Shown here: positions 26,257 through 35,286 of the stretch, piece after piece | Layout: each line of letters begins with the position of its first letter | Numbering within the stretch: position 1 is the first letter of the stretch | From: Vibrio tritonius | GTDB taxonomy: Bacteria; Pseudomonadota; Gammaproteobacteria; Enterobacterales; Vibrionaceae | NCBI RefSeq assembly: GCF_001547935.1 | Contig: NZ_AP014636.1 | Span: 124,001 to 188,000, forward strand | Reading direction: 5' to 3' | DNA length: 64,000 nt | Made by a program: the position numbers and the translations under genes | Notes under the pieces: generated by a model | Database searches by the model: none | What the model saw: only the letters and a program-made list of their open reading frames with translations | What the model was told of the DNA's origin: nothing

Positions 26257-27804
26257 ATGGGTTTTACCTCGTTAGGTCTATCTGCTCCAATCCTTAAAGC
26301 CGTCGAAGAAAAAGGATACACCACACCTTCGCCAATTCAGGCGCAAGCCATTCCTGCAGTTTTGGAGGGCAAAGATGTGATGGCAGCAGCACAGACAGGT
26401 ACAGGTAAAACGGCAGGTTTTACCCTGCCGATTCTCGAGCGTTTGGTTAATGGCCCGAAAGTGCGTGGTAATCATGTGCGTGCTTTAATCTTAACGCCAA
26501 CCCGTGAACTCGCTGCTCAAATTCAAGAGAATGTCGTTACCTACAGTCGTTACGTGCGTTTAAGTAGTGCTGTCGTGTTTGGGGGCGTGAAAATTAACCC
26601 TCAGATGCTGCGTTTGCGTAAAGGTGCTGATGTATTGGTGGCGACACCGGGGCGTTTGATGGATCTTTACAATCAAAATGCCGTGAACTTTGACCAGCTT
26701 GAAGTGCTTGTGCTGGACGAAGCTGACCGTATGTTGGACATGGGGTTTATTCGCGATATTCGTAAGATTCTTGCCTTGTTACCAAAACAGCGCCAAAACC
26801 TACTCTTCTCTGCGACCTTCTCTGATGAAATTCGCGCGTTAGCAAAAGGTTTGGTCAACAATCCAATCGAAATTTCCGTGACGCCAGCAAACTCTACGGC
26901 AAAAACCGTTGAACAGTGCATTTACACGACCGATGTAAAGAAAAAAGCACCATTGCTTGTTCGATTGATTAAAGAGGGCGATTGGCATCAGGTGTTAGTG
27001 TTTACGTCAACGAAGCATGGCGCAAACCGTTTAGCGACATTACTGAATGATGCTGGCATTACCGCGGCGGCGATTCATGGTAATAAGAGCCAAAGTGCGC
27101 GTACCAGCGCTTTAGCAAACTTTAAATCAGGTGACATTCTCGTATTGGTAGCAACAGATATTGCTGCCCGAGGGATTGATATTCCACAATTGCCTCAAGT
27201 GGTGAACTACGATTTACCAAAACAGGCAGAAGATTACGTGCACCGTATCGGCCGCACTGGTCGTGCGGGTGAGACGGGTAAGGCCATCTCATTAGTCGCG
27301 GCGTTAGATGCCGATCACCTATTCTCGATTGAACGTTTGATTCAACAGTTGCTGCCTCGTCACGAACTAAAAGGGTTAGAAGCAACGAACAAGGTACCTG
27401 AAAAAGCGCTAGATACTCGTCCTATCAAAGCGAAAAAACCGAAGAAGCCGAAAAAAACCAAATTGGCGGGTGAGGGCGCGGATAAACCAGCCAATGCTGC
27501 TGCGAAGAAAAACAGGCCAGCTCAGGGCAAAAAGCCACAGTTTGCGAAAGAGAAAGCACAAGCGAACTCGTATAAAGCAGGATCGGCTAAGGCTGGCGCG
27601 GCCAAATCGGGTTCTTCTAAGTCCGGATCTTCTAAGCCACAATATGCAAAATCAGACGCTTCTAAATCCAATAAGCGTTCTTCTGGTAATGGTAACCGCT
27701 CTGCAAATGGTAGCCGATCAGCGAATGGTAATCGCCCGGCTAACGGAAGTGGTCAAAAGCCATCTGGGCAGAAGCGTCGTCCAGCGCCGAACAAAGCTCA
27801 GTAA
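26257..27804 (+). CDS. rhlE: DEAD-box RNA helicase of the RhlE type
   Basis: A 515-residue helicase. Q motif [10 protein letters not shown], Walker [14 protein letters not shown] box [13 protein letters not shown] motif, and the second RecA domain with [11 protein letters not shown] and [10 protein letters not shown] are all in order within the first 370 residues. The remaining tail is basic and low in complexity (lysine, proline, serine, asparagine, glycine), including SKSGSSK and [11 protein letters not shown] type repeats that probably bind RNA. RhlE remodels ribosomal and messenger RNA, often in the cold. The ATG at 26257 starts the family-typical GFTSLGL; a TTG at 26245 is in frame but has no better site. 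A perfect terminator follows. Confidence 0.92.
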   Translation: MGFTSLGLSAPILKAVEEKGYTTPSPIQAQAIPAVLEGKDVMAAAQTGTGKTAGFTLPILERLVNGPKVRGNHVRALILTPTRELAAQIQENVVTYSRYVRLSSAVVFGGVKINPQMLRLRKGADVLVATPGRLMDLYNQNAVNFDQLEVLVLDEADRMLDMGFIRDIRKILALLPKQRQNLLFSATFSDEIRALAKGLVNNPIEISVTPANSTAKTVEQCIYTTDVKKKAPLLVRLIKEGDWHQVLVFTSTKHGANRLATLLNDAGITAAAIHGNKSQSARTSALANFKSGDILVLVATDIAARGIDIPQLPQVVNYDLPKQAEDYVHRIGRTGRAGETGKAISLVAALDADHLFSIERLIQQLLPRHELKGLEATNKVPEKALDTRPIKAKKPKKPKKTKLAGEGADKPANAAAKKNRPAQGKKPQFAKEKAQANSYKAGSAKAGAAKSGSSKSGSSKPQYAKSDASKSNKRSSGNGNRSANGSRSANGNRPANGSGQKPSGQKRRPAPNKAQ

Positions 27805-27845
27805 TACATTTTTTAAATAGACACGAAAGTTTTAAATAGACACAC

Positions 27846-27876
27846 AAGCCCCAACGGATTCCGTTGGGGCTTTTTT
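27846..27876 (+). terminator. Rho-independent terminator of rhlE
   Basis: AAGCCCCAACGGA and TCCGTTGGGGCTT form a 13-base stem with a tiny loop, followed by TTTTTT. Confidence 0.9.
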
Positions 27877-28154
27877 CTTCCGCTGTGATAACCACTCTCT
27901 TTATCACCGCATGAATGCCTGCTATTAAGCACGCTTATGGTTTTCTCTACCTATAACACATTGTTTTATAATAAATATCTATATGTAAATAATAGGGTTT
28001 ATAGTTGCTCACTATCCTTGATGGTGCTAGTTTGGGCTGGTTATAGATATTTGTGCTAGGGAGATGAGCCGTCGGATTCTCCTTGGTGTTTCGCGTGGCT
28101 CTGGCGAATTTTGTGAAATCTTTTAGAGGCACGGTCTTCTAAAGGAATCGCGAA
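27877..28154. other. Long leader before the FecCD-type importer operon
   Basis: No coding frame was found. The left 110 bases are AT-rich and could hold a promoter (TATAAT-like TTATAATAAA near 27966). The right part has segments able to pair, for example GAGCC near 28066 with GGCTC near 28097, and GGAGA near 28060 with TCTCC near 28077, which exclude each other. This could be a riboswitch-like switch, but I recognise none of the known cobalamin, TPP, Moco or similar cores. Confidence 0.35.
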
Positions 28155-29180
28155 ATGATTGCCTCTTCTGCTTCTAAGCCGCAATTGACGTCGACCACGT
28201 TGTTGCGTGGTTACAGTGCATTGTCTCTCTTGGTCCTTCTCTCTATCGCCGTCGCGGTAATCTCTTTTCTTGTTGGGCGCTTTACGATTCCATTTTCACA
28301 GTTTTGGGCAGCATTGACTGGGCATGGTGTTGGGTCTTTGGTGTTACTTAAGGTGCGTTTGCCGAGAATAGCCGCTGGCATGGCAATTGGTGCGTCTTTG
28401 GCGGTTTCGGGCGCGACTTACCAAGGTATATTTCGTAACCCTATGGTTTCTCCTGCGATTTTGGGCGCAGCTTCAGGTGCTGGGCTTGGAGCCGCTTTTG
28501 CCATTTTGGGTTCGATGAATTTTGTCATGGTGCAATTTATGGCGTTTGTCTTTGGTGTGGTAGCCGTGCTCATTACCTATTTTGTTGGCAATGCGGTCAG
28601 CCGTAATAACGACTCTTTACTGAGCTTGGTTTTAACTGGGATCGTCATTTCTGCGCTCGCATCGGCCATCATTTCACTGATTAAATATTTGGGTGACCCT
28701 GAAGAGAAGCTACCGGAAATCACCTTTTGGCTCATGGGCAGTCTTTCCTCCGCTAATTCGACCAATATGACATGGATGATTGCACCTTTAATCGTTGGTC
28801 TGCTGCCGATCATCCTGTTGCGTTGGCAGTTAAATTTGCTGTCACTTGGCGATGAAGAGGCATCAGCACTCGGCGTGAACGTGAAACGTACACGAGTGGT
28901 ATTGATTTTGGCCGCTACATTGCTCACTGCGGTGTCAGTTGCAGTGAGTGGCATTATTGGCTGGATCGGACTTTTGATCCCCCATTTAGCCCGTATGCTG
29001 GTGGGGCCGAATCATCGCGTTTTAATCCCTGCGAGCCTGTTTCTCGGTGGGTCTTACTTGATGATAGTTGACGATTTAGCCCGCTCTCTTCTGCCGATGG
29101 AGATACCGATAGGCATATTAACTTCGTTAATTGGTGCTCCGTTTTTCCTCTATCTGATGGCTCGACGCAAAGGTTTATAA
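28155..29180 (+). CDS. FecCD-family ABC transporter permease
   Basis: A 341-residue permease with about ten membrane segments and the family stretches RLPRIAAGMAIGASLAVSGA (residues 70-89) and a GIIGWIGLLIPHLARM segment near 262-277. This family moves iron-siderophore, heme, cobalamin or molybdate. It works with the ATPase three bases downstream and with the periplasmic binding protein further on. The gene order permease, ATPase, binding protein is also seen in molybdate importer MolBCA of Haemophilus, but the substrate cannot be decided. A long leader precedes the operon. Confidence 0.9.
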   Translation: MIASSASKPQLTSTTLLRGYSALSLLVLLSIAVAVISFLVGRFTIPFSQFWAALTGHGVGSLVLLKVRLPRIAAGMAIGASLAVSGATYQGIFRNPMVSPAILGAASGAGLGAAFAILGSMNFVMVQFMAFVFGVVAVLITYFVGNAVSRNNDSLLSLVLTGIVISALASAIISLIKYLGDPEEKLPEITFWLMGSLSSANSTNMTWMIAPLIVGLLPIILLRWQLNLLSLGDEEASALGVNVKRTRVVLILAATLLTAVSVAVSGIIGWIGLLIPHLARMLVGPNHRVLIPASLFLGGSYLMIVDDLARSLLPMEIPIGILTSLIGAPFFLYLMARRKGL

Positions 29181-29183
29181 AAC

Positions 29184-29975
29184 ATGAATCCCATGATGAC
29201 TCTTGAAGTAAATCACCTTTGCTGCGGCTACGCAGATAAAGTGATCGCCAGTGATATTTCATTTTCAGTGCAAAGTGGTGAGGTGCTGTGCATTCTTGGC
29301 CCAAATGGCGTAGGGAAATCGACACTGTTTAAATCGATGCTCAATTTGATTCCTAGCCTTGGTGGAGAGATTTGTATCAATGCAGAGTCGATTCATAGTT
29401 GGTCGCGTAAACGCTTAGCCACTGTGCTCGGGTATGTTCCTCAGGCGAGCTCGACCCCTTTTCCTTTTTCTGTACGAGAGATGGTGGCGATGGGGCGCAC
29501 TGCGCATTTGGGTGCGTTTTCGTTTCCGAGCAAAGGCGATTGGCAGCAGGTTGATCAAGCTTTACATCGGCTAGGGATTGCTCAATTAGCCGAGCGCCGT
29601 TTTACAGAACTTTCAGGGGGAGAAAAGCAGATGGTGTTGATTGCCAGAGCCATCGCGCAAGCTCCAGCCCTGCTGGCGATGGATGAGCCCACAGCCAGCT
29701 TGGATTTTGGTAATCAAGTCGCGGTGCTGCGTCAAGTTCGTCAGCTGGCAACGGATGGATTTGGCATCATTATGATTACCCACTCCCCTGAACAAGCCTT
29801 TTTATGTGCCTCTAAGGTACTGTTATTTAGACGAAATAAACCCTGTTTGTTCGGCTCGGTTGAGGAGGTCGTAACCGAGGCTAACCTGCGTGATGCTTAT
29901 GGCGTGGATGTTCAAATTCATCAAATCGGTGAGAGGGATGGCCAACCGGTGCACTCCTGCACGCCTGTGGTATGA
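29184..29975 (+). CDS. ABC transporter ATP-binding protein
   Basis: A 263-residue ATPase with Walker A GPNGVGKST (39-47), Q-loop VLGYVPQ (around residue 82), signature LSGGEKQ and Walker B LLAMDEPTA. It powers import by the neighbouring permease from the cytosolic face. The start lies three bases after the permease stop with AAAGG in the overlapping stretch. The C-terminal 40 residues (GSVEEVVTEANLRDAYGVDV) are normal for FepC/BtuD-like ATPases. Confidence 0.92.
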   Translation: MNPMMTLEVNHLCCGYADKVIASDISFSVQSGEVLCILGPNGVGKSTLFKSMLNLIPSLGGEICINAESIHSWSRKRLATVLGYVPQASSTPFPFSVREMVAMGRTAHLGAFSFPSKGDWQQVDQALHRLGIAQLAERRFTELSGGEKQMVLIARAIAQAPALLAMDEPTASLDFGNQVAVLRQVRQLATDGFGIIMITHSPEQAFLCASKVLLFRRNKPCLFGSVEEVVTEANLRDAYGVDVQIHQIGERDGQPVHSCTPVV

Positions 29976-30007
29976 CATTTTCTCGTTTTCAGTAAGGAAT
30001 ACTTATC

Positions 30008-31066
30008 ATGGCTTTTACAACAAAACTGCTCGCGACGTTGGCGAGTTTATCCATGCTTTCAACAGCGTATGCAGCTGATGTTCAAACGGTAACAGATGCC
30101 AGTGGTACGCAAGTGGTGGTTCCATCGCAAATCCATGCGATTGGCGATGCATGGCCTGCTCATCTTGAAGTGCTGGCCATGTTAGGGGCGGGGGACAAGG
30201 TCGTCTCTTACGTGAATGTGGATTCTCCGCAAAAACGCCCTTGGTTGGCGGTGGTAAATCCTCAAATGCATCACGCTTCACCTGCGTTTACGAAAACCGA
30301 TGTAAACGTTGAGGAGATGCTGAAAGATAAACCGGATGTGGTTTTCTCTATCGTCACTCCGCGTATGCGCACTAAGCTTGAGGAGCTGAATGTGCCCAAC
30401 GTGCAACTGACCTTCACGAATTTTGCTGAGTTGGAAAAAACCTTTGATCTGACGGCGCAAATTCTCGGTCCTCAAGCGCAGCAGCGTGCGGCGGATTTCA
30501 ATGCCTATTTGGAAGAAAAGCTGCAAATGATACGCTCTTATAGCGATACGCTTTCTATACAACAAAAACCGCGGGTGCTTCATGTTGTGCAATTAAACCC
30601 ATTAACGATCGACGGTGGTCATTCATTGATTGACGCATGGATTCAGGCTGCGGGTGGGGTGAATGTTGCGCAGGATGTTCATGGCAGCTTAAAAGTGACA
30701 TCGAAAGAGCAGATGTTGGCATGGAACCCAGATGTGATTATTTTTGGCGGCAGTGCAATGCCAGATCCTGCTACTCGCGCCAGTGATTTAAAAGCATTAG
30801 AAAACGATCCTATGTGGTCGAGTGTTAACGCGGTAAAACATCACCAACTTTATATCAATCCTAATGGTGCGTTCCTGTGGGATCGCTATGGTGCTGAAAC
30901 CGCGTTGCAAATTCAATGGGCTGCAAAAACATTGCATCCAGAGCACTTTAAACAACTGGATATCGCGAAAGAGACCAAAGCGTTCTACCACCGTTTTCTT
31001 AACTACGATCTCTCCGATACTCAAGTGAATGAAATTCTGCAAGATTTGCCGCCAAAAACGTTGTAA
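30008..31066 (+). CDS. Periplasmic binding protein of the FecB/BtuF type
   Basis: A 352-residue protein with a signal peptide (MAFTTKLLATLASLSMLSTAYA). A two-lobed class III substrate-binding fold is suggested by VVSYVNVDSP, the long central helix near 155-180, and NPDVIIFGGSAMPD. The end motif GAFLWDRYGAETALQIQWAA with LHPE is typical of one branch of iron-complex and molybdate binding proteins. It delivers the ligand to the permease. It is 32 bases after the ATPase stop with AGGAA before the ATG. Substrate unknown; the nearby nar enzymes make molybdate worth testing, but this is only inference. Confidence 0.85.
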   Translation: MAFTTKLLATLASLSMLSTAYAADVQTVTDASGTQVVVPSQIHAIGDAWPAHLEVLAMLGAGDKVVSYVNVDSPQKRPWLAVVNPQMHHASPAFTKTDVNVEEMLKDKPDVVFSIVTPRMRTKLEELNVPNVQLTFTNFAELEKTFDLTAQILGPQAQQRAADFNAYLEEKLQMIRSYSDTLSIQQKPRVLHVVQLNPLTIDGGHSLIDAWIQAAGGVNVAQDVHGSLKVTSKEQMLAWNPDVIIFGGSAMPDPATRASDLKALENDPMWSSVNAVKHHQLYINPNGAFLWDRYGAETALQIQWAAKTLHPEHFKQLDIAKETKAFYHRFLNYDLSDTQVNEILQDLPPKTL

Positions 31067-31090
31067 CTTGGCGTTTATCTGATTAAGGTG

Positions 31091-31120
31091 AAGCCCCGAA
31101 TTTTTCGGGGCTTATTTTTT
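31091..31120 (+). terminator. Rho-independent terminator of the importer operon
   Basis: AAGCCCCGAA and TTCGGGGCTT form the stem, followed by ATTTTTT. Confidence 0.85.
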
Positions 31121-31215
31121 GATTTTTATAACAAAAAGAGATGTCAGTACACCGAATATCTCTTACCTAAAACCGCTTTTAAATAACAGACAGACACCTT
31201 CAAAAAGGAAAAAAA

Positions 31216-31971
31216 ATGGGAAGTTCCGTATCGAAACGCGCTGTATTCAGTGCCATGTTAATCGTGAGCAGTGCGCTCTCTACCCGTGTTTGGGCAGGCA
31301 GCGGGATTTATGTTCAAGCCTCTAAAGGCAGTTTCAATAACGAAGCGATCGATAAGCTATTTGAGCAAAGACCTCAACTGCAGCATGACACTATCTACGC
31401 TGGTACTCCGCTTAATGTGTTGAAATCGGCAAGTGAAAACCATGCGTTTGCATTTAGCGCTGTGGACAACACTACCATCAATGGCAAGCTTGTGCAGGCA
31501 ACCGTTACTGCGTTTGAGCAATACAAGCCAACCGAAGTGATCGCTTATGTGACTATGCCAATTGAGATGTGCGTACTAATGAACAAACAAGATGTGCAAT
31601 CTCAAGCGCCGATTACTCTGATTGCCTCTCATCCTGCAGCGTTGAAACAAATTGATCGTTGGAAGCAGAGTATCAAAGGGTTAGCAGAGCAAGAAATTCC
31701 AGCAGGCACTGCAGAAGCAGCACGCAAAGTCGCTCAAGGTGAGATGCCAAAAGGCACAGCGGCGATCGGTTCTTGCGCGCTGGCTTCTCTATATCCAACG
31801 CTTTCTGTGGTGCAAAAAGGTGTGCAGGATAATAAAAATAACGCGACGTCTTTTTTAATGATGAAAGTTGCGAAACGTGACAAACCAATCAGTAAACAAG
31901 CTGCGCGTCATGAGCTTAATGCTGCCATCGCTCAAGGCAAAAAAGCGGATTTATTGCTGCTTAATAAGTAA
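31216..31971 (+). CDS. Secreted prephenate dehydratase-like protein
   Basis: A 251-residue protein with a signal peptide ending near VWA-GS (residue 27). The rest follows the prephenate dehydratase domain: KGSFNNEA (37-44) for the first strand, VDNTTINGKL (83-92) for the E-N-(S/T)-x-x-G motif, SHPAALKQ (138-145), GTAEAAR (164-170), AAIGS (182-186) and NATSF (209-213). In PheA the last motif is TRF, with threonine and arginine both important; here arginine is serine, and aspartate replaces glutamate in the second motif. No chorismate mutase or ACT domain is present. A periplasmic location would keep it from normal phenylalanine synthesis, so it may be a binding protein for the upstream importer or a salvage enzyme. 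It has its own transcript behind a terminator. Confidence 0.72.
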   Translation: MGSSVSKRAVFSAMLIVSSALSTRVWAGSGIYVQASKGSFNNEAIDKLFEQRPQLQHDTIYAGTPLNVLKSASENHAFAFSAVDNTTINGKLVQATVTAFEQYKPTEVIAYVTMPIEMCVLMNKQDVQSQAPITLIASHPAALKQIDRWKQSIKGLAEQEIPAGTAEAARKVAQGEMPKGTAAIGSCALASLYPTLSVVQKGVQDNKNNATSFLMMKVAKRDKPISKQAARHELNAAIAQGKKADLLLLNK

Positions 31972-32012
31972 TCGCAACACTTAATTAGTAATCAAAGTAC
32001 TTAATAAGTAAC
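31960..32012 (+). repeat. Three imperfect copies of CTTAATAAGTAA, period 20
   Basis: CTTAATAAGTAATC at 31960, CTTAATTAGTAATC at 31980 and CTTAATAAGTAAC at 32000 are spaced exactly 20 bases apart. The first copy spans the stop codon of the prephenate-dehydratase-like gene. This looks like a short local duplication. Confidence 0.6.
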
Positions 32013-32029
32013 TAGAGTTCGCCAATAAT

Positions 32030-32060
32030 AAAAAAGCAGCCAAGGTTGGCTGCTTTAAAT
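32030..32060. terminator. Terminator between convergent genes
   Basis: AAAGCAGCC-AAGGTT-GGCTGCTTT; on the minus strand the hairpin is followed by TTTTTTATTATT, so it mainly serves the DUF2750 gene. Confidence 0.75.
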
Positions 32061-32082
32061 GCTTAATACTTTCAAAAAAGGA

Positions 32083-32463
32083 TTAACGACGTTTACCTTC
32101 GCGTTTTGCTAGCTCAAATTCAAACTCGTCTGGGTAAAGCACAATGCCTTCACCTTGTGCGTCAGGAAAAACGATAATCGAAAGTTCGTCTTCTTCTAGA
32201 CCTTGAGTCCAGCGGCTTTTCCATTTAGCGACTGAAATCGCTTCCGTTTGAAAACCTTCCCATTCGTCAGTTGCCCACAATGCCGCATGTTCTTGGCTCG
32301 GCCATACTGGAACACAATCTTCATCGTCGGCACTGAGAAGCACGCTGCCATGCTCATCAATCAAAAGCCAAATTTTAAGATCGGTGGCTACCGCGTTGAA
32401 GAATTGGTTCATTCGTTCAGTTGGATCTTTAGCAAGAGTGTCTAAAGAGATAGTTGCTGTCAT
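32083..32463 (-). CDS. DUF2750 domain protein
   Basis: A 126-residue soluble protein. The family motifs CVPVWPSQEHAALWA near 51-65, SKW-type stretch VAKWKSRW, and the IIVFPD...IVLYPDEF end are visible. The DUF2750 family has no known function. It ends with a basic KREGKRR. The gene stands alone on the minus strand, with a terminator shared with the convergent neighbour. Confidence 0.75.
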   Translation of the reverse strand: MTATISLDTLAKDPTERMNQFFNAVATDLKIWLLIDEHGSVLLSADDEDCVPVWPSQEHAALWATDEWEGFQTEAISVAKWKSRWTQGLEEDELSIIVFPDAQGEGIVLYPDEFEFELAKREGKRR

Positions 32464-32812
32464 GAAAAGCCTTTGCTTCTATTTTCTGATGGACTGCGTT
32501 TAGTATAACGGCATGTGCAAGGTTTTTAGAATGTTTTTACAGCTCTAGCTAAAAAAGCGAATTATCTGGTGAAACTGATGACAAAAAGTACTATTCATCT
32601 CTTTTTTATGCATTAGTTAAAAATGAAATGCGCATCACATTATGACCAATGTCATTTCACTATATTCGCGATGAAAACAGGCTTGTTCTTCTTTAGCTAG
32701 TTGATTGGGAAGTGGGATGTACACTTCCTCTTCGTTGGTCTTGCCAGCGTTCGAACGGATTCAACGTGAAGCGAAAGTTAATGCGTTAATTGCGTGCTTT
32801 AGAGGTGTGGTT
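32464..32812. other. Gene-free stretch with a hairpin leader
   Basis: The left end is the DUF2750 promoter side. A -10-like TATATT lies at 32661-32666, followed by GGAAGTG and CACTTCC (32707-32728) that form a hairpin before the 19-residue frame. It could be the leader of a small transcript ending at the hairpin near 32907-32946. Confidence 0.4.
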
Positions 32813-32872
32813 ATGAAAATCATCATCGTTTTATTAGGAGCATTATTATTTACTATTGCCAGCTTTGCTTAA
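32813..32872 (+). CDS. Candidate 19-residue hydrophobic peptide
   Basis: ATG AAA ATC ATC ATC GTT (32813 on) encodes MKIIIVLLGALLFTIASFA and stops, a single hydrophobic helix like a small membrane peptide. GAGGTG lies eight bases before the ATG. A hairpin with TGCTTT (32907-32946) follows, so it may be an independent short transcript. The peptide is too short for homology by eye, and a structured RNA without translation is possible. Confidence 0.35.
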   Translation: MKIIIVLLGALLFTIASFA

Positions 32873-32904
32873 GGTAATGCTGGAAGAATAAGTGTTCTCC
32901 TATT

Positions 32905-32950
32905 GAAATAAAGCAGTGGTCTTTTAAAGTGATGATCGCTGCTTTACTTT
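32905..32950. terminator. Probable terminator at the 3' end of the lactonase-like gene
   Basis: ATAAAGCAG and CTGCTTTA can pair around a long loop, with T-rich flanks on both strands. It would end both the candidate small transcript and the minus-strand gene. Confidence 0.5.
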
Positions 32951-34019
32951 ATATTACTTGCTGCTCTAATTTAGAGACAATACTTACCCAGTTTGCACCT
33001 TTGCCACAAGGGGCTTCACATTCACGCTTTAAATATCCAGTAGCGCTATTAATAGCGTAAAGTCCGATAACCGAGGCTTGTTCGCCAGTGACGATCAGCC
33101 ATTGATCATCCGGAGTAATAGCAAAACTTCTCGGGCAGGACTCGACGGGGAACGAACTCACATAACGCATTGACACTGCATCGATCTCAAACAAGGAAAT
33201 GCGGCTGGTGGTTCTCTCTGAGGTATAAAGAAAACGCCCGTTATGAGTGAGATGAATATCCGCCGCCCAGACCCGAGGTTGGTCATCGTTCTGGCGTTTC
33301 TCTGGTGCAAGCCCAGGGGCTAGACCCATTTCTGCAAAAGGCAATATGGCACAGCGCTCTCGTTCGATAAGTGACGGAGGCGAAATGTCATCTTTACTCG
33401 CTGCTTCAATACGGTAACGGATCACTTCTCCTGACATTTCAGTTAAGAGATACAGTTCATCTCCCGCGGGTGAAAAGACAAAATGGCGCGGGCCAGACTC
33501 CGGCGTGACGTTAATGTGCCTAGGTTCACCACGCTCTGCGCCATAAGAAGATATTTGCAGCTTATCGCTACCTAACTCACTATGAATTAACCATTTTTTA
33601 TCTGGACTGATGTGGATCGCATGCGGATGTGAGCCACAAGGGAACCAATCTGTTGTGTTATTACTTGCGTCTTGTAAACGGGTCTGTGCCCAAAGGTTAT
33701 CGGCAAAAGAGACGCTATAGGCGGTTAAGCCATCTGGGCTTAGTTCGATATTTGCCATGCTAGCGGGTAATGGCCACTCTTGAGTGAGACTTAATCCTTG
33801 AGGCTCAATGCGATATTGCAATAATCGATAGGGCTTGGAGCGAATAACAGCATACAAAAGCGCGCGTTTTTCGTCGATGGTCATCGGCATTACGAGAGGT
33901 GCGGCTGAAACATCCGTAACCCAACGCAACTTCTCCGTTGTATTAGGCGTACAGGAGTCGAGTTCGTAACAGGAAATCGTTCCAGATTCGGCATTGGAAA
34001 CAAAGAGTTGGTAGGGCAT
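32949..34019 (-). CDS. Lactonase-family beta-propeller protein (6-phosphogluconolactonase-like)
   Basis: A 356-residue protein of the seven-bladed lactonase propeller family. Repeated blade motifs such as ANIELSPDGLTAYSV, AIHISPDKKWLIHSE, HFVFSPAGDELYLLTE, THNGRFLYTSERT and AITPDDQWLIVTGE run through it. E. coli Pgl of this family (331 residues) hydrolyses 6-phosphogluconolactone. Here the length and the weak N-terminus leave other lactones possible. MPYQLFVSNA at the start of the family outline decides the ATG at 34019 over an upstream TTG. It is divergent from the LacI gene 208 bases away. Confidence 0.8.
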   Translation of the reverse strand: MPYQLFVSNAESGTISCYELDSCTPNTTEKLRWVTDVSAAPLVMPMTIDEKRALLYAVIRSKPYRLLQYRIEPQGLSLTQEWPLPASMANIELSPDGLTAYSVSFADNLWAQTRLQDASNNTTDWFPCGSHPHAIHISPDKKWLIHSELGSDKLQISSYGAERGEPRHINVTPESGPRHFVFSPAGDELYLLTEMSGEVIRYRIEAASKDDISPPSLIERERCAILPFAEMGLAPGLAPEKRQNDDQPRVWAADIHLTHNGRFLYTSERTTSRISLFEIDAVSMRYVSSFPVESCPRSFAITPDDQWLIVTGEQASVIGLYAINSATGYLKRECEAPCGKGANWVSIVSKLEQQVI

Positions 34020-34227
34020 CGGCACATCTCGCAATCATTTTGATCTAGTATATCAATCCGGTAATGAAAGGCAGTAGTCATCTATAAACAATCACTGACC
34101 TTTTGAGAGGTATCGCATTTTTCCGTTCATATAGACTAAGCGATGGTATTTCCCCAAGAGAGACTTATTCCTTTTATTTAGTACGTGTTAATATGCACAA
34201 ACTAAATCGTTGAGGTGTTAATAAGTT

Positions 34228-35286
34228 ATGGCAACTATATTGGATGTGTCTCGCCGGGCAGGAGTGGCAAAGTCTACGGTTTCTCGCGTATTGAGTGGTC
34301 GTGGTTACACATCAGAAAAAACGCGTGATGCAGTGTTAAAAGCGGCTCAAGAACTGAATTATCGTCCTAATGTGCTTGCGCGTAATCTAGCTCGCCAAAC
34401 ATCAGATACGATAGGGTTAATTTTACCTGCCGGGGCGAACGTTTCACGCTATTTGGCGTCGCTGATTGATGAAATCCATAAGTCGGCTCATGCGGCGGGA
34501 AAAGATGTCATCATGAGACACGTCGAAGATTTGCCCGGACAAGCGGTATCGTCTATCTATGATTTGATCGACCACCGCTGTGAAGCTGTGCTTTATTACA
34601 ATGCTTCTAGTTCGGCTCATTATGAAGAAACCATTGCAGTGATCGATGAGGAAATTGAAAAATTTCCAGTTCCTGTCATGTTACTCAACAGCTATTTACC
34701 TAAACACCCTAACTATTGTGTTTGGTATGAGCACGAAAAATACGCCGCTAAACCGGTCGAATATCTGATTGAAAAAGGGCATCGTCAAATTGCCTATCTT
34801 AGTTGCTCGTTAGTTCAACGTACTGCACAGGCGCGTCAGATTGGTTATCAGCAAGCATTAAGCCAAGCTGGGATTGAATACGATCCTCAGCGATTTATTG
34901 AAGGCTTACCCGTAAGTGAAGATGGCACTGTGCCGCGAGATATGTGTGAAGTGGGGTATTTGGCGTGTAAGGAGTTACTTGCTCGTGACGTGTCATTTAC
35001 CGCGATTTGCTGCGTTAACGATCATCTCGCAATTGGTGCGTTAAAAGCGCTGCAAGAATACGGACTGAATGTGCCTAATGATGTTGCTTTGTTTGGTTTT
35101 GATGACAGCCCAGTGCTCAACTACTTTACGCCATCCATAAGCTCAGTGATTCTTCCATCGGCAGAATTGATCAGTTACGCCGTGGCATTGTGCTTTGCTC
35201 ATCTAAATAAAACACCATTTCCTGATTATCAGCAGCATCACATTGACGCACAGTTGGTAATTCGCGACTCGGTTACGAATAGATAA
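34228..35286 (+). CDS. LacI-family regulator of a beta-glucoside operon (AscG-like)
   Basis: A 352-residue regulator. The helix-turn-helix (TILDVSRRAGVAKSTVSRVL) lies at residues 3-22, and the hinge NYRPNVLARNLAR follows. The ligand-binding domain ends with NDHLAIGALKALQEYGLNVP and the FGFDDSP motif near 287-293. It resembles AscG and CasR-type repressors of cellobiose or salicin systems. A 6-phospho-beta-glucosidase gene follows 543 bases downstream with two operator-like palindromes between them. The ligand is probably a phosphorylated or free beta-glucoside. Confidence 0.85.
   Translation: MATILDVSRRAGVAKSTVSRVLSGRGYTSEKTRDAVLKAAQELNYRPNVLARNLARQTSDTIGLILPAGANVSRYLASLIDEIHKSAHAAGKDVIMRHVEDLPGQAVSSIYDLIDHRCEAVLYYNASSSAHYEETIAVIDEEIEKFPVPVMLLNSYLPKHPNYCVWYEHEKYAAKPVEYLIEKGHRQIAYLSCSLVQRTAQARQIGYQQALSQAGIEYDPQRFIEGLPVSEDGTVPRDMCEVGYLACKELLARDVSFTAICCVNDHLAIGALKALQEYGLNVPNDVALFGFDDSPVLNYFTPSISSVILPSAELISYAVALCFAHLNKTPFPDYQQHHIDAQLVIRDSVTNR

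Noticed and set aside
27877..28154. Cobalamin or TPP riboswitch before the importer
   Set aside because: The conserved B12-box and thi-box cores are absent, so no class can be assigned.
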